A stretch of DNA of 64,000 nucleotides from NCBI GenBank assembly GCA_019454105.1, contig CP075364.1, positions 1,057,362 through 1,121,361 on the forward strand, given 5' to 3'. Within the stretch, counting starts at the first letter, position 1. Each line of letters starts with the position of its first letter. The notes below the pieces were generated by a model. The model was not told where the DNA came from, did no database searches, and saw only the letters and a program-made list of their open reading frames with translations. The DNA is from Fimbriimonadaceae bacterium (lineage in GTDB: Bacteria; Armatimonadota; Fimbriimonadia; Fimbriimonadales; Fimbriimonadaceae). The translations under genes and the position numbers were made by a program. Shown here piece by piece: positions 7,102 through 16,271 of the stretch.

Positions 7102-9263
7102 ACCAGGAAGCCGAGCTTGAGATCCGTGGCATGACCTGCGGAGCTTGCGCCGCCCGTGTGCAGAAGGCCCTGTCGCGGGCCCCCGGGGTGGAATCGGCGA
7201 GCGTCAACTTCGCCACCCACCGAGCGACAGTCGTGCTGGCTGATGGGGCCGACGAGGCCCAGGCCGTCCGTGCCGTCCAAGAAGCAGGCTACAACGCGGA
7301 GTTGTCGGTTCGAACTTCGATCGTGCCGGACGAGGACACTGCCGCGCTTCGAACGGACTTGGTGCTCGCCGCCGCACTGACAGCACCGGTCTTTGTCCTC
7401 TCAATGGCCCAGCACCACCGTCCAGAGTGGATGAACTGGCTGCTCTTCGCATTGGCGACTCCGGTGGTCTTCTGGTGCGGCCGAAGGTTCTTCGCGACGG
7501 CCGCCCGAGGCCTCCCGAAGGCGCAGTTTACGATGGACACGCTCATCGCCCTCGGAGCAGGAGCTGCCTGGGTCTATTCGACGGTCGCCCTCTTTCTCTA
7601 TCGCGGTCACGAGCAAAGCGAACACGTCTACTTCGAGACCGGGGCGGTGATCGTCACGTTGATCCTCCTCGGCCGGTTCCTTGAAGCCCGGGCGAAATCG
7701 CGGATGTCCGATGCGATCCGGATGCTCATGGCCCTTGCCCCTCCGACCGCCACCTTGGTCGGGCCCGACGGTCCGGTCGAGGTGCCGGCCGACTCCCTCA
7801 AGCCGGGAGACGTCGTGAGGGTCGTGCCTGGCGAGCGGTTGAGCGCCGACGGGACGGTGGTGGAAGGCGAGTCTTCTGTGGACGAATCGATGCTGACTGG
7901 GGAACCGGCCCTAGTGCCCAAGTCGCCGGGCGACCCCGTGACCGGAGGCACCGTCAATGGTCAGGGCTCGTTCCTCTTCCAGGTCGAGCGTTCGGGTTCT
8001 CAGACGACCCTTTCCCAGATCGCGAGAATGGTGCAGCGGGCCCAGGGATCGCGGGCTCCCATGCAAAGCCTGGCCGATCGGGTGAGCGGCGTCTTCGTGC
8101 CGGTCGTGATCGCAGTGGCACTCCTCACCGTGTTGGGAACAGGGCTCGCCGGATCTGGATGGGACGCGGCCCTCATGCGCGCGGTCGCAGTCCTGGTCAT
8201 TGCCTGCCCGTGCGCTCTGGGGCTCGCGACTCCGACCGCCTTGATGGTCGGCACAGGCCGGGGAGCAGAACTTGGGGTGCTGGTTCGGGACGGGGCGAGC
8301 CTGGAGCGGGCGGCGGAAGTCCGGACGGTGCTGCTGGACAAGACGGGGACGGTTACCGAAGGCAAGCCTCGGGTGCTCAGGATGGCCGTCTTCGGTGGCT
8401 GGACCGAGGACGAGGCGCTGGCGTTCGCCGCCTCGCTCGAGCGACTCAGCGAGCACCCGCTGGCCCTGGCCGTGGTCGAAGAAGCCGAGCGGCGGGGGAT
8501 CAGCGCTCCAGATGTGACCGGTTTCGAGGCGGTCAGGGGACAGGGCGTCCGAGGGGCGGGCGGCGCCGTCGGGCGGATCTCGTTTGTGGTGGGAGAAGGA
8601 TTCGCTTTGCCGGCTGGGGCCCATCAGACCGCCGCCGCGTGGGAATCTCAGGCAGAAACGGTCTTCGCCCTGGCCCAGGGGCACAATTCTGCGATCGTAT
8701 CGGTCGCTGACGCGCTTCGCGATACCAGCCACGCCGCGGTCTCGGCCCTGTTCGCCGAAGGGCTCCACGTCGCGATGGTCACTGGCGACAACCCCGTGAC
8801 CGCCGAGGCCGTCGCGGCCCAAATCGGCGTGCGGGAAGTGCGGGCCGGTGTCTTTCCAGACGGTAAAGCGGCAGTCGTGGCCGAGTTTCAGAAGGGTGGG
8901 CCCGTGGCGATGGTCGGCGACGGGATCAACGACGCCCCGGCCCTGGCCGCCGCCGATCTCGGGATCGCGATGGGTGGCGGGACGGACGTGGCGATGGAGG
9001 CGGCCGGAGTGACTTTGCTTCGCGCCGACCTTCTTGGCGTGGCGACGGCGGTCCGGCTCGCCCGGGCGACGATGGCCACGATCCGGGGCAACTTGTTCTG
9101 GGCGTTCGCCTATAACGTGGTCATGATCCCGCTCGCCGTGGTCGGGCTGTTGAACCCGATGCTCGCGGCAGCAGCGATGGCGTTCTCAAGCGTCAGCGTC
9201 GTCCTGAACTCTCTCAGATTGCGCGGATTCGGAGGCAAGACGGTGGCGCCACAAAGCAACTGA
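7098..9263 (+). CDS. copA: Cu(I)-translocating P1B-type ATPase
   Basis: A 721-residue copper-exporting ATPase of the inner membrane. It has one N-terminal metal-binding domain (GMTCGAC, Cys14 and Cys17), eight predicted membrane helices, and the intramembrane CPC motif near residue 371 ([10 protein letters not shown]). The phosphorylation site is DKTGT (Asp near 414), with SEHPL for nucleotide binding, TGDN, and the hinge [13 protein letters not shown]. The late-helix residues YN and MAFSS..NSLR match Cu(I)-selective pumps. It is translationally coupled to copZ and regulated with csoR. Intact, normal length. Confidence 0.96.
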   Translation: MNQEAELEIRGMTCGACAARVQKALSRAPGVESASVNFATHRATVVLADGADEAQAVRAVQEAGYNAELSVRTSIVPDEDTAALRTDLVLAAALTAPVFVLSMAQHHRPEWMNWLLFALATPVVFWCGRRFFATAARGLPKAQFTMDTLIALGAGAAWVYSTVALFLYRGHEQSEHVYFETGAVIVTLILLGRFLEARAKSRMSDAIRMLMALAPPTATLVGPDGPVEVPADSLKPGDVVRVVPGERLSADGTVVEGESSVDESMLTGEPALVPKSPGDPVTGGTVNGQGSFLFQVERSGSQTTLSQIARMVQRAQGSRAPMQSLADRVSGVFVPVVIAVALLTVLGTGLAGSGWDAALMRAVAVLVIACPCALGLATPTALMVGTGRGAELGVLVRDGASLERAAEVRTVLLDKTGTVTEGKPRVLRMAVFGGWTEDEALAFAASLERLSEHPLALAVVEEAERRGISAPDVTGFEAVRGQGVRGAGGAVGRISFVVGEGFALPAGAHQTAAAWESQAETVFALAQGHNSAIVSVADALRDTSHAAVSALFAEGLHVAMVTGDNPVTAEAVAAQIGVREVRAGVFPDGKAAVVAEFQKGGPVAMVGDGINDAPALAAADLGIAMGGGTDVAMEAAGVTLLRADLLGVATAVRLARATMATIRGNLFWAFAYNVVMIPLAVVGLLNPMLAAAAMAFSSVSVVLNSLRLRGFGGKTVAPQSN

Positions 9264-9344
9264 GATTCCAAGGAACCCGAGTCCAGCCCCTGGACTATGC
9301 CCCGGGACTGGTCGGGCGTAAAATAGGTTCCAAGAGACAAGACT

Positions 9345-10868
9345 ATGAGCGCGACCATGATCCATCCCACCGAGACCGGCTTGACCGTCAAGAACTACAT
9401 CAACGGCGAGTGGGTCGCGGGAGACCGCACCTTCCAGAGTTTCAACCCGGCCAATCGCGAGCATGTCGTCGGGGTCGTCCCGCAGACCGGCAAAGACCAG
9501 GTGGAAGCGGCGGTTACAGCGGCCAAGCACGCGTTCAAAACCTGGCGCGAGCTCAGCTGGGTGAAGCGCGCCGAGTACATCGACAACCTCGCCCAGTTGA
9601 TCAAGCGCGACGTCGAGGCGCTTTCCCGGCTCGTAACGATCGAGTGCGGCAAGCCGATCAATGAAGGCCGAGCGGACGTGGTCGAGGCCTTGCACATGGC
9701 CCAGTACATGGCCGGTCTCGGACGCCTGCCCTACGGCCATGTGATTAGCAGCGAGATCGCGTCCAAGGACGCTTACATCATCCGCAAGCCCAAGGGCGTG
9801 GTCGGGATCATTACACCATGGAACTTCCCGTTCGCCATCCCGCTCTGGGGCATCCTTCCTGCCGTCCTGGGCGGCAACACTGTGGTCTTCAAGCCGAGCG
9901 AAGAAACCCCGGTCATGGGGCAAAAGCTGGCTGAGCTGTTCGAAGAGGCTGGATTCCCGGCGGGGGTGATCAACACGGTGCACGGCAACGGCGAGGAGAC
10001 CGGGGCCGCTATCACCGGTGCGGAGGGCGTCGACGTCGTCATCTTCACGGGGTCGCGCGCGGTCGGCTCGATCATCAAGCGGCAAGCGGTCGCGGGCGAA
10101 GTGCACAAGTTTGTGGCGACTGAACTCGGCGGCAAGAACGCGGTCATGGTGCTTGCAGACGCCGACCTTGACATCGCCGTCAACGCGGGCGTGCTGAGCG
10201 CGTTCAAGACGAGCGGACAGCGGTGCGTGAGCTCAAACCGGATCATCGTCGACAAGAAGATCATCGACGCCTACACCGAGCGGTTCGTGGAGAAAGTCAA
10301 GCGGATCAAGGTCGGCGACGGGCTGGAGGAGGACACGTTCATGGGCCCGCTCATCAGCCAAGAGGGCGTCGCGAAGTGGCACCACCATAACGCGAAGGCT
10401 GTCGAAGAGGGCGGCGAGGTGCTCGTACACGGCGAAGAGGTCAAGGAAGGACCGCTCGCGAAAGGCAACTTTGTGACGCCGTTCGTTTACCGCTTCCGCG
10501 ACTACAGGGAGAACACCTTCTGCCTGCGCGAGGAGGCCTTCAGCCCGCACACCTGCATCATCGGTTGCGACGGGATGGAGGACGCGGTGCGGATCTACAA
10601 CGACACCGACTATGGGCTGGCGATGGCGGTGATCACCGAGGACTATCGCAAGTGGCGCTGGGTTCGCGACCACGCTGACTATGGGCTGGGCTACGTCAAC
10701 CTGCCTTCGATCGGGGCTGAGGTGCACCTTCCCTTCGGCGGGGTGAAGGCGTCGGGCAACGGCCATCCGGCGGCGGAGACAGCCCTGGACTACCTGACCC
10801 ACCGGGTGGCGTTCACCGTGAACCACGCCCGGGAGATCGTCATGGCCCAGGGCCTGACGACGCTTTGA
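9345..10868 (+). CDS. NAD(P)-dependent aldehyde dehydrogenase
   Basis: A 507-residue enzyme of the aldehyde dehydrogenase superfamily. It oxidises an aldehyde to the acid with NAD(P)+. The catalytic Cys294 lies in TSGQRCVS and the general base Glu260 in ELGGKN, 34 residues apart as expected. The Rossmann segment shows TPWNFPFAIP and FTGSRAVGS. The substrate cannot be told from the sequence; overall it looks like aminoadipate- or succinate-semialdehyde-type enzymes. It stands alone: 81 bases separate it from copA and a strong hairpin follows. A TAAAAT box lies about 20 bases before the ATG. Confidence 0.93.
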   Translation: MSATMIHPTETGLTVKNYINGEWVAGDRTFQSFNPANREHVVGVVPQTGKDQVEAAVTAAKHAFKTWRELSWVKRAEYIDNLAQLIKRDVEALSRLVTIECGKPINEGRADVVEALHMAQYMAGLGRLPYGHVISSEIASKDAYIIRKPKGVVGIITPWNFPFAIPLWGILPAVLGGNTVVFKPSEETPVMGQKLAELFEEAGFPAGVINTVHGNGEETGAAITGAEGVDVVIFTGSRAVGSIIKRQAVAGEVHKFVATELGGKNAVMVLADADLDIAVNAGVLSAFKTSGQRCVSSNRIIVDKKIIDAYTERFVEKVKRIKVGDGLEEDTFMGPLISQEGVAKWHHHNAKAVEEGGEVLVHGEEVKEGPLAKGNFVTPFVYRFRDYRENTFCLREEAFSPHTCIIGCDGMEDAVRIYNDTDYGLAMAVITEDYRKWRWVRDHADYGLGYVNLPSIGAEVHLPFGGVKASGNGHPAAETALDYLTHRVAFTVNHAREIVMAQGLTTL

Positions 10869-10877
10869 GTTCCGATC

Positions 10878-10906
10878 CCCCCTCTCCCTCGCTGAGGGAG
10901 AGGGGG
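10878..10906 (+). terminator. Perfect 13-bp GC hairpin after the aldehyde dehydrogenase gene
   Basis: The arm CCCCCTCTCCCTC (10878-10890), a GCT loop and the exact complementary arm (10894-10906) form a very stable stem nine bases after the stop codon. There is no T-run, so it may act as a transcript-stabilising or REP-like palindrome rather than a classical terminator. The remaining intergenic sequence to 11084 holds nothing else I can recognise. Confidence 0.5.
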
Positions 10907-11084
10907 CGCAGCCAATAGGCTCGATAGCCCCTCTTCGTCTGCCGTATCCAATTCAACTTCAAGCCACAGGGCGAAGAACCTACTTCTCAGACGCTCGCAA
11001 TCAGCCGCGAGACTTCCACGATCGCAGATCAAAGAGAAGTGTGCCTGGTTGGCCAGCTTCGGTCAGACCGCCTGAAACCTGGCC

Positions 11085-11513
11085 TCAGACCTTTTTCAGC
11101 CTCAGAAAGATCTTGATTCCGGGCGGAACCTTCTCGTTCGGGAATCCTTGCTTGATGAAGGCCGTGAAGTCTTGAGTCATCGACTTACCGTCTTTGGCCA
11201 GCGTGAGGCGGTGCGTTTCGGCGGGCTTGTCCAACGGCTTGCCGTCGGCCTTGTGCGCGGTCAGCACGACGGTCTGCCCTGCCACCTTCCACTTCCCATC
11301 GGAGGTCATCGGCTTCGGATACTCAGGCTGAACGATCGTGGCCTGGAAGGCGCCGCCCTTCTTGATGACGACCGTCAGTTGCATCTTGCCCCCCATCTGC
11401 CGGGTGAGGTTGAACTTGCCCGTTTTGTCGTTGGTCTCCATCGTCCCTTTCCAGGTGCCAATTGGGTCAGCGGCCGAGACAACGACAGCGGCGAGAACAG
11501 TCAGTGCGACCAT
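11085..11513 (-). CDS. Small secreted protein of unknown function
   Basis: A 142-residue protein with a short signal peptide (VALTVLAAVVVSAAD, cleavage near residue 15). The mature part is rich in beta-strand patterns and lysine, with IGTWKGTMETNDKTGKFNL and a repeated T-V-V-hydrophobic pattern suggesting a lipocalin-like or small beta-barrel fold. I do not recognise a named family. It is monocistronic and faces the aldehyde dehydrogenase gene. A CATATG box is only four bases before the ATG, so the exact start is uncertain. Confidence 0.7.
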   Translation of the reverse strand: MVALTVLAAVVVSAADPIGTWKGTMETNDKTGKFNLTRQMGGKMQLTVVIKKGGAFQATIVQPEYPKPMTSDGKWKVAGQTVVLTAHKADGKPLDKPAETHRLTLAKDGKSMTQDFTAFIKQGFPNEKVPPGIKIFLRLKKV

Positions 11514-11655
11514 GTTTCATATGACGCCGCATCCCATCGGACGCGTCGACCGAGGGAACGGCCCGGCCCTTCTTCGCCTGCGGAACGAGCCAGTCGGCAC
11601 AAGTCGTGCCGCCAGAGCGGCTCACAATTGTGGGGCCCAGAGGTACCATGAAGGC

Positions 11656-11802
11656 ATGAAGCGGCCCACCAAGCAAGAGATCCGAGAGGCGGTTGAAAAG
11701 CTCAAGTCGAAATCAGAAGGCTCCGCGCCTCCGCCCGAGCCCTCTGTCGGAAAGCTGACCGAGAAGAAGTCGAGCCAGCGCATCCGAAAGCAGGGAGTCT
11801 GA
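11656..11802 (+). CDS. Hypothetical 48-residue charged protein
   Basis: A short reading frame, MKRPTKQEIREAVEKLKSKS and onward, predicted to form one charged helix, followed by a Pro-rich middle and a basic tail ending RIRKQGV. The codon choice looks coding and the frame is open further upstream, but no family is recognised. An AAGG just ahead of the ATG is too close to be a convincing ribosome site. It faces the DinB gene with 56 bases between. Confidence 0.4.
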   Translation: MKRPTKQEIREAVEKLKSKSEGSAPPPEPSVGKLTEKKSSQRIRKQGV

Positions 11803-11858
11803 CCGCCCGCCTTTGACCCCACAGCCCGGGGATGGCGGCCAGAGGCCATGTGCGACCC

Positions 11859-12314
11859 TCAGAAGTCCATCGATGTGTCGCCGTGGATCATCTGGATGTA
11901 AGCGAGCTGGCCGACGTGGTACATCGGGTTCCAATACGCGTAAGACATGAAGTCGCGCCAGGTGAACACTCCCCACGGCGTCTCGATTGTCTCAAGCAGT
12001 TTGTCGCTGGGAAAATGGCGGATGGCCTCGAAGAGACCGCCTTTGACAGAATCAAAGTGGGCCTTGCAAGCGGCGACGGTCTCGAAGCCGCTTGAGTCGT
12101 GGGGCTCAGAGGGAACGTCGGCTGGCATGGCTCGGTCTTGGATCACTTGGGCGAGGAACGGCGGGACGGTCGCGCACTCGATCACCATCTCCATCGGAGT
12201 GCGGGTCGACTCGGAAGCCTTGTATTGAAGCTTGTCGCCAAGCCGCTCGGCGTTCTTGAAGAGGTCGTCGTAGGCGCTTTCGATAAGCGGGACCAGGGCG
12301 TCTTGATAGGTCAC
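11859..12314 (-). CDS. DinB-superfamily protein
   Basis: A four-helix DinB/YfiT-like protein of about 151 residues. The C-terminal helix carries the family motif WNPMYHVGQLAYIQ, whose His normally binds a divalent metal. The other two usual metal histidines are not obvious. DinB-like proteins include thiol-dependent metalloenzymes, so this one's role is open. A TAGACT -10 box (12324-12329, minus strand) abuts a TTG that would add three residues; the first start downstream of the promoter is the GTG at 12314, nine bases on, which I chose. Confidence 0.75.
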   Translation of the reverse strand: MTYQDALVPLIESAYDDLFKNAERLGDKLQYKASESTRTPMEMVIECATVPPFLAQVIQDRAMPADVPSEPHDSSGFETVAACKAHFDSVKGGLFEAIRHFPSDKLLETIETPWGVFTWRDFMSYAYWNPMYHVGQLAYIQMIHGDTSMDF

Positions 12315-12371
12315 GGCATGCAAAGTCTACCGGCCCCAGAAGGAACGGAGTGTCGCGCCCGACTCTCCTTT

Positions 12372-13037
12372 TCAACGGTCAGCCCGGACGACGTCTAGAG
12401 TCATCCAGAGTGGTAAAACCTCGAAGGCATGATGGGCCGGGTCTTGGCCGAGCGCCGCCGACAGCCCGTCGGAGTCGGCGCTCACGAAGATAGCCGCCTC
12501 GATGACGCCTTTGAACGTAGGATCCTCGCTCAACCCGACGCGGCCCCAAACGGCGAGGCCGTGGCTTTTCTTCAGCATGTTGAGCCACGGTTGCCGATCT
12601 TCCGGCGCGCTTCCCGAACTCTCAGGGCCAGAGCGCCACAAGACGAGCCGGTGCTCGGTGATCTTCGAGGGGTCCACACCCGGTGTGAATCTCTTCAAGT
12701 CGACTTCCCATGGGGCTGCCTCGATCTTCAGCAAATCCATCTTCACGAAGTCATCGCCAGTGAAGAGAGCCGGAATTGACGCCCGATCCTCGGCTCTTAC
12801 GACGGTGATGCCCCGGCGAACACCGGTCGGATCCTGAACCGGGCCGGCCGCAAACAGAAACCCTGCCTTGGCCTGCTCTCCCATGTTGCCCAGGTGGGTC
12901 TTCATAGCTGCCTCCATCGCCTCTTGGGATGGGCGCTGTCCTTCGCCCTTCACAAAGAACATGAGAAAGGTCTTGGGCTCGGCCCGTGGCGCGAGCGTCG
13001 CCATCAGAACCGTCAACAGGGCCGTCGTCGTGACCAT
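12372..13037 (-). CDS. Secreted protein with two YCII-related domains
   Basis: A 221-residue protein with an N-terminal signal peptide (TTALLTVLMATLAPRA). Two consecutive YCII-like ferredoxin folds follow, roughly residues 22-115 (starting KTFLMFFVKGEG) and 125-220 (starting EHRLVLWRSG). YciI-type domains usually occur singly and in the cytoplasm, so a tandem exported version is unusual. Function unknown. The ATG at 13037 is seven bases after a TATAGT -10 box (13045-13050, minus strand), arguing against the longer in-frame start at 13133. Divergent from the Nudix gene. Confidence 0.75.
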   Translation of the reverse strand: MVTTTALLTVLMATLAPRAEPKTFLMFFVKGEGQRPSQEAMEAAMKTHLGNMGEQAKAGFLFAAGPVQDPTGVRRGITVVRAEDRASIPALFTGDDFVKMDLLKIEAAPWEVDLKRFTPGVDPSKITEHRLVLWRSGPESSGSAPEDRQPWLNMLKKSHGLAVWGRVGLSEDPTFKGVIEAAIFVSADSDGLSAALGQDPAHHAFEVLPLWMTLDVVRADR

Positions 13038-13127
13038 CGCGCCCACTATACAGCAAGATGTCGGAGTGGTGAGTCTCCTCACCTGGACATCGGGGTCGCT
13101 CCGCCTGGAGACGGTAAGGTCTCGGAC

Positions 13128-13553
13128 ATGCAAGGATGGACTCGGGTCGCCAGCTATGCTTGGATCGAGGACAGTTCGCGAGCCGTTCTACTGTGCCGTC
13201 TCTCCGCAGAGGAGCCGGACGCTGGAAAGTGGACTCTCCCAGGAGGCGGACTGGAATTCGGCGAAGATCCGGCAGTGGGCTGCCGCCGCGAGTGCCTGGA
13301 AGAGACGGGTTTGGAAGTCCATCTTGGCCCCGTGATCGACGCGCACGGCGAAGAGATCACGACATCACGAGGGCCGCAGCACGCGGTCAGGATCGTCTAT
13401 CGGGCGACAGTCGTCGATGGCCATCTCCGGCCCGAAACTTTGGGATCGACCGACCATTGCGAGTTTGTGCCCCTTGAGGCGCTCCCTTCCTTGGACTGTG
13501 TCCCTCTCGTTCACAGGGCCATCGCTGCGCTGACTTCTGGCGCTTCGGGCTAA
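13128..13553 (+). CDS. Nudix hydrolase
   Basis: A 141-residue Nudix protein. The complete Nudix box is present: GGLEFGEDPAVGCRRECLEE followed by TGL, giving the G-x5-E-x7-R-E-x2-E-E-x-G pattern that binds the catalytic metals. Such enzymes cleave nucleoside diphosphate derivatives; the short form with a WTLPGG entry resembles MutT/ADP-ribose types, but the substrate is not predictable. The -10 box TAAGGT (13115-13120) ends seven bases before the ATG. The stop overlaps the converging gene's stop by four bases. Confidence 0.92.
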   Translation: MQGWTRVASYAWIEDSSRAVLLCRLSAEEPDAGKWTLPGGGLEFGEDPAVGCRRECLEETGLEVHLGPVIDAHGEEITTSRGPQHAVRIVYRATVVDGHLRPETLGSTDHCEFVPLEALPSLDCVPLVHRAIAALTSGASG

Positions 13554-14092
13554 GCGAGCTGGGCGAGAGCCCGTCTGCCGATGACGGCCATCGCGGCTAT
13601 GGCCAGCGGCACCGTGATGTAGACAGCCAAGGAGCTGCCCATGATGAAGACGGCCATGACAACCGCCAGTTCGGCGAAACTCAGCTTCACCAGGGTCTGT
13701 GTCTGAAGGAAGCGCTCAGGCTGAATGGAGGGATCCCGAGAAACCGGCACCGGGAAGAGAAGCCCCATCGGGATCAGAAGGAGCGGAGCGAGGTGCCAGA
13801 GTTCGAAACCGCGCCGCAGTTCCGGAGCGACCGACTCGTGGATGAACACCATCAGCAAGACTGGCAGCGCCATGTGGGCACCGATCACGATAGCGAGAAC
13901 TTGTCGATGGTTGACCGTCGATGGCTCAGTGGAGCCTGGATCGGCGAGGGCCGCCTCGATCCCTTCGCGGGTCAGGCCCGGGTGCCTGTCCATGAGCTCC
14001 TCATGCGAGACACCGTCCGACACGGCTTCTCGGATCACCCTCACCGGAACTCCGCACCCTGCGACGACCGGCTCGTCCCGTTCTTCCGGCAT
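13550..14092 (-). CDS. DUF433-like helix-turn-helix domain fused to a membrane domain
   Basis: A 180-residue protein. Residues about 10-50 (VPVRVIREAVSDGVSHEELM, then DRHPGLTREGIEAALA) look like the winged helix of DUF433 proteins, usually stand-alone antitoxin-like or DNA-binding proteins of about 75 residues. Three or four hydrophobic helices follow, near residues 62-84, 95-113, 135-155 and 158-175. I know no characterised member of this arrangement. The -10 box TAAGGT (14099-14104, minus strand) ends six bases before the ATG. Confidence 0.6.
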   Translation of the reverse strand: MPEERDEPVVAGCGVPVRVIREAVSDGVSHEELMDRHPGLTREGIEAALADPGSTEPSTVNHRQVLAIVIGAHMALPVLLMVFIHESVAPELRRGFELWHLAPLLLIPMGLLFPVPVSRDPSIQPERFLQTQTLVKLSFAELAVVMAVFIMGSSLAVYITVPLAIAAMAVIGRRALAQLA

Positions 14093-14170
14093 GGCGGCAC
14101 CTTACCACCGGACATTCTCGCTTGAATCCAGTTTGCCTTCATCCGGTTGGGGCCGGGCATACTCGCCATC

Positions 14171-15109
14171 GTGAATGAACCGTTCCCTTGGCCCTTGGAC
14201 CAAGCTCGTGCGTTCCTCCGATCCCACGGGCTCCCTGAAGGGCCGCTGACCGAAATCTCTGGCCAGGCTTGGGTCAACTGGGTGTTCCTGGTCGGAGAAA
14301 GCCACGTCCTGCGCATCAACCGGATCACGGTCGAGACAGACGACGCCTACACGGAGCGCGTGGCCGTGCCGGCCGTGCGCAAGGCGGGGATCAGGACGCC
14401 CGAGCTGGTCGTTTTCGACGACTCGCGGTCGGTCATCGACTCGGTGGTGACAGTCTACGAGCAGGTCGAGGGCCGTGCTTTGGGGCGCCTCCCTTGGCGG
14501 CTTGAAGGACTGAGGGAGGTGTACACAGAGCTTGGGGTCGAGATCGCGAGAATCCAGCAGCGGGTCACGGAAGTCGACGACCCTCACGGATGGTTGGACG
14601 AGGAGACGGTGTCCGACCTGGGAGAGCTGGTGCCCGAAGCTCTTGAATCGGGCAAGATCGAGGCTGTCACGGCGGCATGGCTCGAAGACTGGGCGTCCAG
14701 GCTCGACCCCGCTGGCGCGAGTCGGGGCCTGATGGTCTTCGCCCACCAAGACTTTCACTCCTTCAACCTTCTTGTATCGGGAGAACCGATGCGCCTGAAC
14801 TCCGTCATCGACTGGGGTGACGCGGGCTGGGCCGACGCGTCGTGCGACTTTTGCAGCGCCCCGGTCTGGGCCGTCCCTTGGATGATCGAGGGATATGAGG
14901 CCGAGGGTGGGGTCGTCGATGAAGCGTTTGTCGGACGGATCTTGACTGAAGCCGTCGGCACTCTCCTTGACTGGGAGGACCACCCTGGAAAGGAGCCATG
15001 GGCCCCACAGGTTTCGAGCTTCTGGGCCAACCTCGTCCGGCTGATGGCCATGGACCTTGACTCTCGATGGTCGCCTTGGCTGCCCGACTTCCTACCAGGG
15101 GTGGCTTAA
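14171..15109 (+). CDS. APH-family phosphotransferase (aminoglycoside/homoserine kinase-like)
   Basis: A kinase-fold protein of about 312 residues from the APH phosphotransferase family. The catalytic loop reads HQDFHSFNLL (Brenner-type H-x-D-x4-N) and the metal-binding loop reads DWGDAGWAD. The N-lobe has VFLVGESHVLRIN. These enzymes phosphorylate small hydroxylated molecules, including antibiotics, homoserine and sugars; nothing indicates which here. The start chosen is GTG 14171, seven bases after a CATACT -10 box (14158-14163); an ATG at 14147 precedes that promoter. The stop overlaps the converging gene's stop by four bases. Confidence 0.85.
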   Translation: MNEPFPWPLDQARAFLRSHGLPEGPLTEISGQAWVNWVFLVGESHVLRINRITVETDDAYTERVAVPAVRKAGIRTPELVVFDDSRSVIDSVVTVYEQVEGRALGRLPWRLEGLREVYTELGVEIARIQQRVTEVDDPHGWLDEETVSDLGELVPEALESGKIEAVTAAWLEDWASRLDPAGASRGLMVFAHQDFHSFNLLVSGEPMRLNSVIDWGDAGWADASCDFCSAPVWAVPWMIEGYEAEGGVVDEAFVGRILTEAVGTLLDWEDHPGKEPWAPQVSSFWANLVRLMAMDLDSRWSPWLPDFLPGVA

Positions 15110-15525
15110 ACTTCGAGTTCGGCTCCTGAAGGGAGCTTCATCAGCAGCCAGGTGTCAAGAACCAACAAGGCGACCCCTTGGATGGCGATCGCCCAGCCAG
15201 CACCCTGGACGACCGGGGCGTTGGAGGACAGTCCCAGGGCCAAGCCGACTCCAAGATAACCGACATTGAGACCTTCATTAAGCATGAGGAACTCTCGGAG
15301 CTTTCTTAGGTCGCCAGGGGGCTTGCCGTACCACGAGAGCCCACAGATGGCCAGGTTCACCAGGCACCATCCGCACATCCATGCTAAGAAAGAGGTCCAA
15401 GATCCATTCGGGGTTCCCATGGACCAGGCCGAGTACAGAGCGGTCCCGCAGACGAGGATGCACACGGCCGACCATATTGCCAGCCGGGACAAGTGCCCTC
15501 GATGCTCGCCCCGAATCTTTTCCAC
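15106..15525 (-). CDS. Small integral membrane protein, unknown function
   Basis: A 139-residue protein with four predicted membrane helices (about residues 15-35, 45-64, 85-103 and 108-127) and a conserved-looking loop LMLNEGLNVGYLGVGLALG between helices two and three. The exact function is not known to me. The start chosen is GTG 15525, ten bases after the stop of the upstream peptidase gene and with GGGAG four bases ahead; the ATG at 15573 would lie inside that gene. Probably co-transcribed with the YgjP-type peptidase. Confidence 0.7.
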   Translation of the reverse strand: MEKIRGEHRGHLSRLAIWSAVCILVCGTALYSAWSMGTPNGSWTSFLAWMCGWCLVNLAICGLSWYGKPPGDLRKLREFLMLNEGLNVGYLGVGLALGLSSNAPVVQGAGWAIAIQGVALLVLDTWLLMKLPSGAELEV

Positions 15526-15535
15526 TAGGCTCCCT

Positions 15536-16228
15536 CTAGGTCGCTGGGCGACCGATCTGAAGTATGGCCCCATGGATCTTGAGCCAGTCGCGGCGCTGCT
15601 GCCATTCCGGGCAATTCTGAGCGACGATGGCCCAAAACCGTTCGGAGTGGTTCATCTCACGGCGATGAGCCAGCTCGTGGACGATCACATAGCGGAACAC
15701 CTCCACCGGGGCCATCGCCAGTCGCCAGTTGAGGGTCACCGTTCCCCGGCTCGAGCAAGAACCCCAACGGGTTCGCTGGTCACGGATCTGGATCTTGGTG
15801 TAGTCGACTCCCATGGCCTTGGCGATGACAGGAGTCTCGCTATGGGCGAAGCGCTTGGCCCGAACCTTGAGCCACGACTGTAAGACAGGTTTGAACTCTG
15901 GACCATGGACTCGGACGATGGCGTCTCCCAATTCGACAGACTCCTCGTCGTCCCGGCAATACTCGGCGCGGTGCAGGCGGCCATCGATCCAAACGTGGCC
16001 CTCGGGGAGCGTCACCGTGGACAACTGTCGTTCCACCCAAGTTCGATGGGTCTCAAGCGCGTCCCAGCCCAGACTAAAAGGAACCCGCTGGGGCACGACA
16101 ACCTCGACTTGATCGCCGAGGACTCTGATCCGCACCCGACGGGCTCGGGGCGACTTTCGGACGGAGGCACGAACCGGACCCGACTCGAACTCGATCAGTT
16201 TCGAATCAGTACCCGGCTTGCCCCTCAT
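15536..16228 (-). CDS. YgjP-type zinc metallopeptidase (DUF45, M48-like)
   Basis: A 230-residue protein of the YgjP/DUF45 family. The zinc-binding signature HELAH lies in VIVHELAHRREMNHSERFW, with the extra family residues N-H-S-E-R-F-W downstream and the preceding TRWGSCSSRGTVTLNWRL strand. Members are SprT-like putative metalloproteases; some occur in restriction loci, but no such genes are near. A TATCCT box (minus strand) and a GGGGAGGA ribosome site both precede the ATG. First gene of a two-gene unit with 15106-15525. Confidence 0.92.
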   Translation of the reverse strand: MRGKPGTDSKLIEFESGPVRASVRKSPRARRVRIRVLGDQVEVVVPQRVPFSLGWDALETHRTWVERQLSTVTLPEGHVWIDGRLHRAEYCRDDEESVELGDAIVRVHGPEFKPVLQSWLKVRAKRFAHSETPVIAKAMGVDYTKIQIRDQRTRWGSCSSRGTVTLNWRLAMAPVEVFRYVIVHELAHRREMNHSERFWAIVAQNCPEWQQRRDWLKIHGAILQIGRPAT

Positions 16229-16271
16229 TCCTCCCCAAGGATAGGGCGCCGTGCACCGAGCTCGCCAGGTC

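Noticed and set aside
13956-14983. Long minus-strand frames opposite the APH-like kinase gene
   Set aside because: The plus-strand kinase motifs and leaderless promoter are clear; the antisense translations are low-complexity.
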